From Rehaibacterium terrae (GTDB lineage: Bacteria > Pseudomonadota > Gammaproteobacteria > Xanthomonadales > Xanthomonadaceae): a DNA stretch of 57,798 nucleotides. Where the stretch lies: NCBI RefSeq assembly GCF_014202935.1, contig NZ_JACHHX010000019.1:1-57798 (forward strand), written 5' to 3'. The notes beneath the pieces are model-generated. The model made no database searches and was not told the origin of the DNA. It worked only from the letters and a program-made list of their open reading frames with translations. The position numbers and the translations under genes were made by a program. Below are positions 33,284 to 41,866 of this stretch, piece after piece. The first letter of the stretch is position 1, and the number at the start of each line of letters is the position of its first letter.

Positions 33284-34645
33284 ATGTCCACCCATGACAA
33301 GGCCGGACCCACGGCCCATGGCACCTGGCTGGAACGCTGGGAGCCGGAAAACCCGCAGTTCTGGGCCAACGGCGGGTCGGCGCTGGCCTGGAAGACCCTG
33401 GTCATCACCACGCTCAACCTGACCATGGCCTTCATGGCCTGGTTCCTGGTATCGGCGCTGGTGGTGCGGCTGCCGCAGATCGGCTTCCAGTTCACCCCCA
33501 GCCAGCTGTTCTGGCTGGCTGCCATGCCGGGTCTGGCCGGTGGCAGCTTGCGCCTGGTGCACATGTTCCTGACCCCGATCTATGGCACCCGGCACGTGGT
33601 CAGCCTGTCCACCCTGTCGCTGCTGATTCCGCTGGTGGGCTGGTTCTATGCCGTACAGGATCCGACGACACCCTACTGGGCGCTGATGCTGCTGGCCTTC
33701 CTGGCCGGCCTGGGAGGCGGCAACTTCTCCAGCTTCATGCCTTCCACCAGCCTGTTCTTCCCCAAGCGTCTGCAGGGCACGGCGCTGGCCATCCAGGCCG
33801 GCATCGGCAATCTCGGCGTGTCGATCGTGCAGTTCGTCACCCCATGGGTGATCGGCTTCGCCCTGCTTGGCGGCGCGGCGTTCCTCGGCGAAAGCCAGAC
33901 CATGGTGCGCAACGGCGTCGAGAGCCAGATCTGGCTGCAGAACGCCCCGGCCGTGCTGATCCCGTTCGTGGCCGTGTTCGGCATCACCGCCTGGCTGATG
34001 CTGAAGTCGGTGCCGATCAAGGCCAATTTCCGCGAGCAGCTCGACATCTTCGGTTCCAGGCACACCTGGTCGATGACTTCGCTCTACATCATGACCTTCG
34101 GTGGCTTCTCCGGCCTGGCAGCCACGTTCCCGCTGCTGATCCGCCAGGTCTATGGCGGTTTCGAGGGCGCGCCCGACCCGCTCACCTGGGCGTTCTACGG
34201 CCCGCTGGTGGGTTCGATCTCGCGGGTCATCGCCGGTCCGATCAGCGACAAGTTCGGCGGCGCCCGGGTCACCCACTGGGCCGGGCTCGGCATGGTCGTC
34301 TGCGCCGTGCTGGTGGCCTTGACCACGCAGCCGACGTCGCTCGACAGCTTCCCGCTGTTCGTCGCCGCCATGCTGGCCCTGTTCTTCTTCGCCGGGGTCG
34401 GCAATGCCTCCACCTTCAAGCAGATGCCGATGCTGTTCGATCCCCGCCGGGGCGGTGGCGTGATCGGGTTCACCGCGGCGATCGCGGCCTACGGACCGTT
34501 CCTGTTCGGCATGCTGTTCGCCTGGAGCTTCGAGAGCTTTGGCAAGGCCACGCCGATCTTCTACGGCCTCGCCGCGTTCTTCGCCTTCAATGTGGCCTTG
34601 AACTGGTGGATGTACGCGCGCCGCGGGGCGGCGAATCCCTGCTGA
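33284..34645 (+). CDS. narK: NarK-type nitrate/nitrite MFS transporter
   Basis: A 453-aa MFS protein with 12 predicted helices. The first nitrate signature is FLAGLGGGNFSSFMPSTSLF followed by FPKRLQGTALAIQAGIGNLG, and the second is FFAGVGNASTFKQMPMLFDP. It resembles E. coli NarK more closely than the preceding gene does. AAGGAG lies 5 nt before the ATG. It is the last gene of the porin-uspA-narK1-narK2 unit. The N-terminal WEPENPQFWA segment is typical of the family. Confidence 0.92.
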   Translation: MSTHDKAGPTAHGTWLERWEPENPQFWANGGSALAWKTLVITTLNLTMAFMAWFLVSALVVRLPQIGFQFTPSQLFWLAAMPGLAGGSLRLVHMFLTPIYGTRHVVSLSTLSLLIPLVGWFYAVQDPTTPYWALMLLAFLAGLGGGNFSSFMPSTSLFFPKRLQGTALAIQAGIGNLGVSIVQFVTPWVIGFALLGGAAFLGESQTMVRNGVESQIWLQNAPAVLIPFVAVFGITAWLMLKSVPIKANFREQLDIFGSRHTWSMTSLYIMTFGGFSGLAATFPLLIRQVYGGFEGAPDPLTWAFYGPLVGSISRVIAGPISDKFGGARVTHWAGLGMVVCAVLVALTTQPTSLDSFPLFVAAMLALFFFAGVGNASTFKQMPMLFDPRRGGGVIGFTAAIAAYGPFLFGMLFAWSFESFGKATPIFYGLAAFFAFNVALNWWMYARRGAANPC

Positions 34646-34668
34646 ACCGCGGGCATACCTGAGGACTG

Positions 34669-34700
34669 TCCCGGGCCGCTGCATGGACGCCGGCCCGGGA
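34669..34700. terminator. Bidirectional hairpin between narK and modC
   Basis: A perfect 9-bp stem TCCCGGGCC / GGCCCGGGA with a 14-nt loop lies between two convergent gene ends. There is no T-run, so termination is inferred from position. Confidence 0.6.
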
Positions 34701-34732
34701 TCCTGCGGGCCGGCGGCGTCTGCCCCCCGCAG

Positions 34733-35791
34733 TCAATCGAGCAGGGCCACCGCCTTGAGGTGCGCATGCACCCGCATGCCCGGCGCCAGTCCCAGCATGG
34801 TCGCGGCGCGGCGGGTGATGCTGGCGAACAGGCGCGCACCGCTGCCGCTGCGACAGGCGACCAGCACGGTGGCGTCGGCGCCGTCGTGCATCGATTCGAT
34901 CGTCACCGGCAGGATGTTGAGCACGCTCAGATCGCGCGCCGGCGCCAGGCCGAGCGCGACGTCGCGGGCCATGATCCGCAACCGCAGCGATGCCGGTGGC
35001 GCGGCGCCGTGCCAGGGCAGCCACAGCCGATCCGCACCGAGCGCGACCGCGAGCAGGCCGTCCTCGATGCCCGCCGGCACGCCGTCGAGCACACTGGCCG
35101 GCCCGGCCCCGGCATGCAGTGGCGAATCGGGGTCGGCCACGGCCTCGGCCAGGCTGCGCGGCGCGTCGTTGCGCCCATCGCGCATCAGCACGACGCGGTC
35201 GGCGAGGCGCTCGACCTCGGTGGCCGAGTGGCTGACCAGGATCATCGGCAGGCCGAGATCGCGCGCGAGCCGACGCAGATCGAGCGCGATGCCGCGACGG
35301 GCCGGGTCGTCGAGCGCCGACAGCGGTTCGTCGAGCAGCAGCAGGCGCGGATGGGAGAGCAGCGCGCGGGCGATGGCGACGCGCTGGCGCTGGCCGCCGG
35401 AGAGCGCGTCGGTGCGGCGGTCGAGCAGATCGGCGATGCCGACCAGCCGCGCCGCCTCGTCCAGCCCGAGCGCGGGCGATGCGCAGCGCGACAGCGCATA
35501 GGCGAGGTTGCCGCGCACGTCCAGGTGCGCGAACAGCGTCGGCTCCTGCGGCACCAGTCCGACCCGGCGACGGTGCGGCGGCAGGTGGAAGGCGTCGTCC
35601 TGCCACAGCTCGCCGTTCCATTCGATCCGCGCCCGCCGCGGCCGTTCCAGGCCGGCCAGGCAGCGCAGGGTGAGCGTCTTGCCGCAGCCGGACGGGCCGA
35701 ACAGCGCGGTCACGCCGCTGCCCGGCAGGTCGAAGTCCACCGCCAGCGTGAACGCGCCGACACGATGCCCGATGCGCGCCGACAGGCTCAT
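34733..35791 (-). CDS. modC: Molybdate ABC transporter ATP-binding protein
   Basis: ATPase of the molybdate importer, supplying Mo for NarG. The 352-aa protein has Walker A GPSGCGKT, Q-loop VPQEPTLFAH, signature LSGGQRQRVAIARAL, Walker B LLLLDEPLSALD and switch His SHS. The C-terminal about 120 residues form a TOBE/MOP-like molybdate-sensing domain (SVLNILPVTIESMHDGADAT, LVACRSGSGARLFASITRRA). Length matches E. coli ModC (352). The 4-nt overlap with modB couples translation. Confidence 0.94.
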   Translation of the reverse strand: MSLSARIGHRVGAFTLAVDFDLPGSGVTALFGPSGCGKTLTLRCLAGLERPRRARIEWNGELWQDDAFHLPPHRRRVGLVPQEPTLFAHLDVRGNLAYALSRCASPALGLDEAARLVGIADLLDRRTDALSGGQRQRVAIARALLSHPRLLLLDEPLSALDDPARRGIALDLRRLARDLGLPMILVSHSATEVERLADRVVLMRDGRNDAPRSLAEAVADPDSPLHAGAGPASVLDGVPAGIEDGLLAVALGADRLWLPWHGAAPPASLRLRIMARDVALGLAPARDLSVLNILPVTIESMHDGADATVLVACRSGSGARLFASITRRAATMLGLAPGMRVHAHLKAVALLD

Positions 35792-36468
35792 GCGCCCACC
35801 GTGGCGACGCGGCGGCGGCGCGCGAACACCAGCCACAGGATGACGAACGACAGCGCCAGCAGCAGCGCCGACAGGATGTGCGCGCGGCGATAGTCGAGCG
35901 CCTCGGCGGCGTCGTAGATGGCGATCGACAGCACCTGGGTCTCGCCGGGAATGCTGCCGCCGATCATCAGCACCACGCCGAACTCGCCCATCGTGTGCGC
36001 GAAGGCGAGCGTGGCCGCGGTGAGCACGCTGCCGCGCGCCAGCGGCAGGGCGACGGTGAAGAAGCGGTCGAGCGGCCCGGCGCCGAGCGTGGCGGCGACC
36101 TCCAGCGGCTGCCGGCCGATGGCGCGGAAACCGTCCTGCAAAGGCTGCACCGCGAACGGCAGGGAGTACAGCACCGAGCCGATCAGGATGCCGCTGAAGC
36201 TGAAGGCCAGATGCGTGCCGCCGAGCGTTTCCAGCAGACCGCCGACCGGTCCGCGCGGCCCCAGCGCCACCAGCAGGTAGAAGCCGAGCACGGTCGGCGG
36301 CAGCACCAGCGGCAGCGCCACCAGCGCCTCCACCGCGGCGCGGAAACGGCTGCGCGTGTGCGCCAGCCACCACGCCAGCGGCGTGCCGAGCAACAGCAGG
36401 ATGACGGTCGTCCACAGGCACAGGCGCAGGGTGACGCCGATCGCCTGCCAGTCCTGTGGGGCCAGCAT
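35788..36468 (-). CDS. modB: Molybdate ABC transporter permease
   Basis: Inner-membrane channel of ModABC. The 226-aa protein has about five helices, and the ABC-permease coupling loop is EVAATLGAGPLDRFFTVALP. LPPTVLGFYLL and GSVLYSLPFAVQPL are family-typical. The start ATG 36468 lies 5 nt downstream of the modA stop; the end overlaps modC by 4 nt. Confidence 0.94.
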   Translation of the reverse strand: MLAPQDWQAIGVTLRLCLWTTVILLLLGTPLAWWLAHTRSRFRAAVEALVALPLVLPPTVLGFYLLVALGPRGPVGGLLETLGGTHLAFSFSGILIGSVLYSLPFAVQPLQDGFRAIGRQPLEVAATLGAGPLDRFFTVALPLARGSVLTAATLAFAHTMGEFGVVLMIGGSIPGETQVLSIAIYDAAEALDYRRAHILSALLLALSFVILWLVFARRRRVATVGA

Positions 36469-36473
36469 GGTGC

Positions 36474-37223
36474 TCAATCCTCCCGGTCCGGCAGCACGAA
36501 GCCATGGGCCGCCAGCACCGCACGGCCCGCGTCCGACAGCACGAAGTCGGCAAAGCGCGCCGCACGCGCGTCGCCGGCGGCGCGGCGGGTGACGATGAAG
36601 GCCTGCCACAGCGGCGCGTGCAGCGATTCTTCGACCAGCGTGTAGCCACCGCGTCCGCGCAATTCGTCGCCGAACATCAGCGCCAGCGCGACGATGCCGG
36701 CGTCGGCCGCGCCGCTCTGTACCATCTGCGCCGCCTGGCTGACGTTCTCGCCGAACACCAGCCGTGGTCGCAGTGTGGCCAGTCCGGCGCGGTGCAGCGC
36801 CTCCTCCGCGCGCTGGCCGTAGGGGGCGTGCAGCGGGTTGGCGATGGCGATACGCGCGTAGCGCGGTGCGGCAAGGTCGGCCAACGCCGGCGGTGCGTCG
36901 TCGCCACTCACCCACACCACCAGCCGCCCGAGCGCATAGCGGCGCGGCGCCCCGGCGGCGTGACCGCGCGCGTGCAGACGCTGCGGATAGGCCTCGTCGG
37001 CGGAGAAGAACAGGTCGAACGGCGCGCCGTGCTCGATCTGCGCCGAGAACTTGCCGGACGAACCGTAGACCACGCGCACCCGCTCGTCCGGATGCCGCTG
37101 CGCGTACTCTACCTGCAACGCCTGCATCGCATGGCGCAGGTCGGAGGCGGCGGCGACCGTCAGCGGCCGCGTCTGCGCGGAAACCGGCGTGGCGAGGCAA
37201 AGCAGCAGCAACAGCAGGCGCAT
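36474..37223 (-). CDS. modA: Molybdate-binding periplasmic protein
   Basis: Periplasmic receptor that gives molybdate to ModBC. The 249-aa precursor has a signal peptide MRLLLLLLCLATPVSA. Family blocks: TVAAASDLRHAMQAL (oxyanion-binding Ser), YGSSGKFSAQIEHGAPFDLFF followed by SADEAYP, and ANPLHAPYGQRAEEAL. The start was chosen at 37223 because upstream in-frame codons translate the tandem 7-mer GGGAATC repeats that occupy the leader. First gene of modABC. Confidence 0.93.
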   Translation of the reverse strand: MRLLLLLLCLATPVSAQTRPLTVAAASDLRHAMQALQVEYAQRHPDERVRVVYGSSGKFSAQIEHGAPFDLFFSADEAYPQRLHARGHAAGAPRRYALGRLVVWVSGDDAPPALADLAAPRYARIAIANPLHAPYGQRAEEALHRAGLATLRPRLVFGENVSQAAQMVQSGAADAGIVALALMFGDELRGRGGYTLVEESLHAPLWQAFIVTRRAAGDARAARFADFVLSDAGRAVLAAHGFVLPDRED

Positions 37224-37345
37224 GGTCCGGGAATCGGGAATCGGGAATCGGGAATCGCGCAAGAGCATCACAGACTCGTCGTTCCGGCGAAAGCCGGGAT
37301 GACGGCCATCGGCGCGCCGGCGGCCGCTGCGTCGCGCCGGGTGCC
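37224..37345. repeat. Tandem GGGAATC repeats and REP-like palindrome
   Basis: Four tandem copies of the 7-mer GGGAATC lie at about 37229-37256, directly before modA. They are followed by CGTTCCGGCGAAAGCCGGGATGAC (about 37279-37302), a short palindromic REP-like sequence common between genes in many proteobacteria. No FNR-type box is seen for modA. Confidence 0.7.
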
Positions 37346-37699
37346 CTACTCCACGCTCCGCCGCCGCGCGCCGCGCACGCGCACGCTGTCGCGCACGTCC
37401 ACCTCGAAATCGATATTCAGCCGCTGCCCGGCGGCGACTTCGACCTCGCCGGCCACGCCGTCACGGCATGGCAGCCGCTCCCGGTAATCGAGCAGGACCG
37501 CGCGCGGCAGCAGCACGGCCAGCGATTCGGGCATGCCTTCGACGGCGAAGCACTCGCCATCGACGGCATCGGCGCGGATCACCCAGGCGGCACCGGGCAG
37601 CGGCGTGCGGCAGCACACCGAGGCGCCGTCCAGCAGCCGCGCGAATTCGGCCTCGTCCAGCCGCAGGCGGATCTTGCCGTCGGCGAGCTGGACCTTCAT
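37346..37699 (-). CDS. Small protein of unknown function in the Moco operon
   Basis: A 117-aa soluble protein without a signal peptide. MKVQLADGKIRLRLDEAEFA starts it, with VCCRTPLPGAAWVIRA in the middle and NIDFEVDVRDSVRV near the end. I do not recognise a catalytic motif; one adjacent cysteine pair (VCCR) could bind a ligand. It is coupled to moaE by a 4-nt ATGA overlap as the sixth gene of the moaA operon, so a link to Moco synthesis or delivery is likely but unproven. Confidence 0.75.
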   Translation of the reverse strand: MKVQLADGKIRLRLDEAEFARLLDGASVCCRTPLPGAAWVIRADAVDGECFAVEGMPESLAVLLPRAVLLDYRERLPCRDGVAGEVEVAAGQRLNIDFEVDVRDSVRVRGARRRSVE

Positions 37700-38178
37700 G
37701 CCGTCGCCTCCGCCTCGTCGCGCCCGCACAGCGAACAGCCCTGGCTCCACACGCTGTCGCCGTCGGCGTAGTGCTCGCGCTTCCAGATTGGCGCGCGGTG
37801 TTTCACCGCCTCGATGACGTGCCGGCAGGCCTGGAAGGCCTCGTCGCGATGCGGCGTGCCGACGGCGACCACCACGGCGATGTCGCCGATGTCGAGCCGG
37901 CCATGGGCGTGGCTGACGTGCACGCGGAGGCGCGGCCCCCACTTGGCGCGCGCCTCCTCGCAGATCGCCGCGAAGGTGGCCAGCGCCAGCGGCGCGAAGA
38001 TGTCGTAGCTGACGCCGGTCACGGCGCGGCCGTGGTTGAGGTCGCGCACGCGGCCGACGAACATCGCGATGCCGCCGAAGGCGGGATCGGAGACGAAGTC
38101 CAGCGCGGCGGCCGCATCCAGCGGCTCCCGCGCGATGTCGCGCACGTCCAGTTCTCGCCACACGATGTCGGCGTGCAT
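37696..38178 (-). CDS. moaE: Molybdopterin synthase catalytic subunit
   Basis: Transfers sulfur from MoaD thiocarboxylate to precursor Z, giving molybdopterin. The 160-aa protein has VGRVRDLNHGRAVTGVSYDI, HVSHAHGRLDIGDIAVVVAV and the catalytic Lys region KHRAPIWKREHYADGD. The tail continues with SQGCSLCGRDEAEATA, carrying a CxxC pair not required in E. coli MoaE. moaD precedes it by 2 nt; the unknown gene overlaps its stop. Confidence 0.93.
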   Translation of the reverse strand: MHADIVWRELDVRDIAREPLDAAAALDFVSDPAFGGIAMFVGRVRDLNHGRAVTGVSYDIFAPLALATFAAICEEARAKWGPRLRVHVSHAHGRLDIGDIAVVVAVGTPHRDEAFQACRHVIEAVKHRAPIWKREHYADGDSVWSQGCSLCGRDEAEATA

Positions 38179-38180
38179 GC

Positions 38181-38444
38181 TCAGCCCCCGCTCACCGGTG
38201 GCAGCACCGCCAGCTCGCCGAGCCCGGCGACCGGCGTGCGGTCGTGCAGCACCTCGCGCTCGCTGGCGAAGGCCGACACCGCCAGCAGGCCGGGCTGGAA
38301 CCGCTCGCCCCAGGCACGCAGCCCGAACGCGGCGAAGGCCTCGCGCACGCTGGCGACGGTGGCGTCGTCGGCCACGTCCAGCCGTACGACGCCGGACGGG
38401 TCGAGGTCGCGGAAAGCGCCGAACAGGCGCAGGTCGATTTTCAT
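38181..38444 (-). CDS. moaD: Molybdopterin synthase sulfur carrier subunit
   Basis: Ubiquitin-like sulfur carrier of 87 aa. It ends LAVLPPVSGG; the terminal Gly-Gly is adenylated and turned into the thiocarboxylate that MoaE uses. LRLFGAFRDL at the N-terminus is typical. The adenylating enzyme MoeB is not in the window. It sits 1 nt after moeA and 2 nt before moaE. Confidence 0.94.
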   Translation of the reverse strand: MKIDLRLFGAFRDLDPSGVVRLDVADDATVASVREAFAAFGLRAWGERFQPGLLAVSAFASEREVLHDRTPVAGLGELAVLPPVSGG

Positions 38445-38445
38445 G

Positions 38446-39693
38446 TCAGTCGTCTCCGTAAGGGATGAGCGTGTCCGGCTGCAGGCCGAAGACCTCCACC
38501 GGCGTACCGGCGGGAAGCAGGTCGGCGTCCTCGGGCAGCACCGCCCAGGCGTTGGCGTCGAGCAGCGGGCGGATGCGGAAGGATTCCTGTCCGGGCAGCA
38601 GCGTCACGCCGGCGCGGCCGTCGCGGTCGATCCGCAGCGCGGCTTTCTGGAACAGGCGGAAGCCGGGCTTCTTGCGCACTGCGTTGGCGAGCGGGACGCG
38701 CAGCGGTCGTTCGCGCGGGCGGCCGAGCATGGCGCGCAAGGCCGGCTCGACGAAGAAGCGCAGGCCCACCGCCGCCGACACCGGATTGCCCGGCAGGCCG
38801 AAGTACAGCGCGCCGCCGGGCAGCACCGCGAACAGCAGCGGCTTGCCCGGCCGCATGGCCACCTTGTGGAACACCGGCTCGGCGCCGATCCGCGCCAGCG
38901 CGTCGGGCACGAAGTCGAACTCGCCCATCGACACCGCGCCGGTGCTGATCACCACATCGCAACCGGTCGCCATGCCCGCCTGCAGGGTCGCCAGATAGTG
39001 CCCGGGGTCGTCCAGGATGGTGACCTGGCCCACCAGCTCCGCACCGGACTGCGCCAGCGCCGCGGCCAGATACGGCCCGTTGGCGTTGCGGATGCGGCCG
39101 GGCGCCAGCGGCTGCGCCGGATCGTCGACCAGCTCGCGCCCGGTGCTGATCACCATCACCCGCGGGCGCCGGCGCACGCCGACCACGCCGACGCCGAGCG
39201 CGGCCAGCGCCAGGCGCTCGACCGCGCCGATGCGGGTGCCGGCGGACAGCACGCGGGCGCCGGGCGTCACGTCCTCGCCGGCGCGGCGCACGTGCTGGCC
39301 CGGTGACACCGCCTCGTTCAGGCGGATGCGCACCGGCGCGCCGTCCGGATCGCGCGCCAGCACCTCGACCTGCTCGACCGGAACCACCGCATCCAGGCCG
39401 GCCGGCAGTGCCGCGCCGGTCATGATCCGGCACACGTCGCCGCACGCAATCCGTGCATCGCCGGCCGCACGCACGCCGACCACCTCGAACTCGCGCCCGG
39501 CCGCCAGCACCCCACCGCCGCAGGCGAGCGCGAAGCCATCCATCGCGGCGTTGTCGAACGGCGGCAGGGCGACGTCGGCCAGCACGTCTGCGGCCAGCAC
39601 GCGACCGAGCGCCTGGCCGGCCGGCACCGTCTCCACGGCCAGCGTGCGGCTGCGTGCGACGATCCGGGCGATGGCTTCATCGACGGCGATCAT
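38446..39693 (-). CDS. moeA: Molybdopterin molybdenumtransferase
   Basis: Inserts molybdate into adenylated molybdopterin. The 415-aa protein contains ALPPFDNAAMDGFALA, CRIMTGAALPAGLDAVVPVE, VISTGRELVD, ISTGAVSMGEFD, GKPLLFA and GLPGNPVSA, all typical of MoeA. The start ATG 39693 overlaps the moaCB stop by 4 nt (ATGA). Confidence 0.95.
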   Translation of the reverse strand: MIAVDEAIARIVARSRTLAVETVPAGQALGRVLAADVLADVALPPFDNAAMDGFALACGGGVLAAGREFEVVGVRAAGDARIACGDVCRIMTGAALPAGLDAVVPVEQVEVLARDPDGAPVRIRLNEAVSPGQHVRRAGEDVTPGARVLSAGTRIGAVERLALAALGVGVVGVRRRPRVMVISTGRELVDDPAQPLAPGRIRNANGPYLAAALAQSGAELVGQVTILDDPGHYLATLQAGMATGCDVVISTGAVSMGEFDFVPDALARIGAEPVFHKVAMRPGKPLLFAVLPGGALYFGLPGNPVSAAVGLRFFVEPALRAMLGRPRERPLRVPLANAVRKKPGFRLFQKAALRIDRDGRAGVTLLPGQESFRIRPLLDANAWAVLPEDADLLPAGTPVEVFGLQPDTLIPYGDD

Positions 39694-40697
39694 GCGGGAT
39701 GCTCCTCGCCGGCGATCATCGCCAGCGCATGGGGAAGGATCGGGGCGAGGATCTCCATGCCCTCGCGCACCGCCTTCGGACTGCCCGGCAGCGCAAGGAT
39801 CAGGGTGCGCCGGCACAGCACTGCCGTGGCGCGGCTCAGCCAGGCCAGCGGCGTGTATGCGGCGCTGGCGTCGCGGAACAAGTCGCCCAGTCCGTCGATC
39901 GTGCGGCCACCGAGCGCGGCCAGCGCCTCGGGAGTGATGTCGCGCGCCCCCAGGCCGGTGCCGCCGGTGCACAGCACCAGGTCGATGCCGTCGTCGATCC
40001 ACGCCCGCAGTCGCGCCTGCAGCACCGCACCATCGTCGGGCAGCACCTCGCGGGCGAGGACGTCCGCACCGAGTCCGGCCAGCGCCGCGACCAGCAGCGG
40101 GCCGGAGCGGTCGTCGTACTGCCCGGCATGGGCGCGGTCGCTGAGCGTGGCGACCGCGGCGCGCTTGCCGTCCAGCCGCGCGGCAGCACGCGGCTTGAAG
40201 CGCGCTTCCTCATCCGCGGTCATCCCGGCCGGATGCCGCCACAGACCGGACTTGCCGCCCTCCTTGAACAGCAGGCGCGTCTCGCCCAGCGCCAGCGCCG
40301 GATCGACCGGCTTGATCAGGTCGTACAGCGTCAGCAGCGCGGCACTGACGCCGGCCAGCGCCTCCATCTCGACCCCGGTCCTGGCCTCGACCGCGACCTC
40401 GCAATACACGTGCACGGCCGGGCCGGTGGCATCAAGTTCGCAGTGAACCCGCACCAGCTCCAGCGGCAGCGGATGGCACAACGGCAGCAGCCACGCCGCC
40501 TGCTTGGCGCCGTTGACGCCGGCCACCTCGGCCAGCGCCAGCGCGTCGCCCTTGGGCAAGCGGCCGGCGGCCAGCAGTACGAAGGCATCCATGCCCAGGT
40601 GCAGCGTGCCGCGCGCCACCGCGCGGCGCGGCACTGCGCGCTTGTGGCGCACGTCGGCCATGCGGAAGCGACCGACTGGCTGGCGCGTCCCGTCCAT
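39690..40697 (-). CDS. moaCB: MoaC-MoaB bifunctional fusion
   Basis: A 335-aa fusion. Residues 1-160 are MoaC, which with MoaA makes cyclic pyranopterin monophosphate (LPLCHPLPLE with Cys-His, GVEMEALAG, LYDLIKPVD with the catalytic acid and lysine). Residues about 175-335 are a MoaB/Mog molybdopterin-binding domain (LVLCTGGTGLGARDITPEAL, LALPGSPKAVREGMEILAPI) that adenylates molybdopterin. Fusions of the two are known in other bacteria. Start ATG 40697 is 1 nt after the moaA stop. Both domains keep their key residues. Confidence 0.92.
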   Translation of the reverse strand: MDGTRQPVGRFRMADVRHKRAVPRRAVARGTLHLGMDAFVLLAAGRLPKGDALALAEVAGVNGAKQAAWLLPLCHPLPLELVRVHCELDATGPAVHVYCEVAVEARTGVEMEALAGVSAALLTLYDLIKPVDPALALGETRLLFKEGGKSGLWRHPAGMTADEEARFKPRAAARLDGKRAAVATLSDRAHAGQYDDRSGPLLVAALAGLGADVLAREVLPDDGAVLQARLRAWIDDGIDLVLCTGGTGLGARDITPEALAALGGRTIDGLGDLFRDASAAYTPLAWLSRATAVLCRRTLILALPGSPKAVREGMEILAPILPHALAMIAGEEHPA

Positions 40698-40698
40698 C

Positions 40699-41679
40699 TC
40701 AACCTCCCACCGATGCCAGATGCGGCGTGATGCCGGTCTTTCCCTCGTGCAGGAAATGGCCGGCGGCCTTGTGTCCGAGCAGCGCACGGATGCGCTGCAT
40801 GAGCTCGTCGCGCTGGCCGTCCTCGCGCAGCAGCGGGCGCAGCGGCACGCCGAAGTCGCCGAACAGGCACAGCCGCAGGTCGCCGCGCGCGGTGACGCGC
40901 AGGCGGTTGCAGCCGACGCAGAAATCCTTGGAGTACGGCGCGATCAGGCCGATCCGCCCGGCGTAGTCAGGATGCGAATACTCGCGCGCCGGGCCGGCAT
41001 CGGGGGCGCGCGGGCACGGCGTCCAGCCGGCGGCGCGCAGCCTGTCTTCGATCACGTCGGCGCCGAGGTGATGGCGCTCGAAGTATTCGCCGTTGTCGCC
41101 GGTGCGCATCAGCTCGATGAAGCGCAGCGCCAGCGGCCGATCGCGCAGCCAGTCGAGCCAGCGCGGCAGTTCGTCGTCGTTGATGCCGCGCAGCAGCACG
41201 GCGTTGAGCTTGACCGCGTCGAAGCCCATCGCCAGCGCCTGATCGACGCCGGCCAGCACGTCGTCGTGACGGTCGCGGCCGGTGATGGCGCGGAAGCGTT
41301 CGCGGTCGAGGCTGTCGAGGCTGACGTTGAGCGCGGTCAACCCGGCCGCGCGCCAGCGCGGCAAGTGGCGCGACAGCCGGCAGCCGTTGGTGGTCAGCGC
41401 GATCTTGCGCACGCCCGGCGTGGCGGCGACGGTGGCGATGATCGCGGTCAGGTCCTTGCGCAGGCTCGGCTCGCCACCGGTCAGGCGGATCTTCCACATC
41501 CCCAGCCCGGCGAACGCGGACACCAGCCGCCGCACCTCGTCGGCATCCAGGAAGCGCGGCCCGCCGTCGGCGCGCCAGCCGTCCGGCAGGCAGTAACTGC
41601 AACGGTAGTTGCAAGCCTCGGTCAGCGACAGGCGCAGGTAGGGGAAGGTGCGACCGTGGCGGTCGGCGAGCAAAGTCAT
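40699..41679 (-). CDS. moaA: GTP 3',8-cyclase (radical SAM)
   Basis: First step of molybdenum cofactor synthesis. The 326-aa protein has the radical SAM cluster CNYRCSYC, the SAM-binding block RLTGGEPSLRKDL, the second 4Fe-4S cluster FCVGCNRLRVTARGDLRLC and the C-terminal Gly-Gly needed for activity (HLASVGG). Start ATG 41679 follows GGAAGAA. The leader contains a Moco riboswitch candidate, and the promoter region has a perfect FNR-type box. First gene of moaA-moaCB-moeA-moaD-moaE-unknown. Confidence 0.96.
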   Translation of the reverse strand: MTLLADRHGRTFPYLRLSLTEACNYRCSYCLPDGWRADGGPRFLDADEVRRLVSAFAGLGMWKIRLTGGEPSLRKDLTAIIATVAATPGVRKIALTTNGCRLSRHLPRWRAAGLTALNVSLDSLDRERFRAITGRDRHDDVLAGVDQALAMGFDAVKLNAVLLRGINDDELPRWLDWLRDRPLALRFIELMRTGDNGEYFERHHLGADVIEDRLRAAGWTPCPRAPDAGPAREYSHPDYAGRIGLIAPYSKDFCVGCNRLRVTARGDLRLCLFGDFGVPLRPLLREDGQRDELMQRIRALLGHKAAGHFLHEGKTGITPHLASVGG

Positions 41680-41686
41680 TTTTCTT

Positions 41687-41795
41687 CCTTTCCAGAACGG
41701 GAGGCCGGTGCGTTTCCGCGCCGACCCTGGTGGCCCGAAGGCCACGGCCGCGGCGCCGTATCCACGCAGGACTTAGGCACCGTGGCTCGGAGGAC
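41687..41795 (-). ncRNA. Moco riboswitch candidate in the moaA leader
   Basis: Read on the minus strand, the leader contains blocks in the order of the E. coli moaA Moco RNA motif: CTCCGAGCCACGGTGCCTAA, GATACGGCGCCGCGGCCGTG, GCCACCAGGG, then a stem closed by a GAAA loop (GCGCGGAAACGC), and GCCTCCCGTTCTGGAAAGG just before the ribosome binding site. The last block is nearly identical to E. coli. The class represses moaA when Moco is plentiful. The match is from memory of the E. coli sequence, not a covariance search. Confidence 0.8.
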
Positions 41796-41852
41796 GCGCA
41801 CGGCGAGCCGCGCGCGACGGATGCAGTATCCGGGCTTCGGGCGCGGACCGAC

Positions 41853-41866
41853 TTGACCGGCGTCAA
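41853..41866 (-). promoter_or_regulatory. FNR/DNR-type box upstream of moaA
   Basis: TTGACCGGCGTCAA is a perfect palindrome. A -41.5 placement gives a start near 41818, which would place the whole riboswitch candidate on the mRNA leader. Confidence 0.78.
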
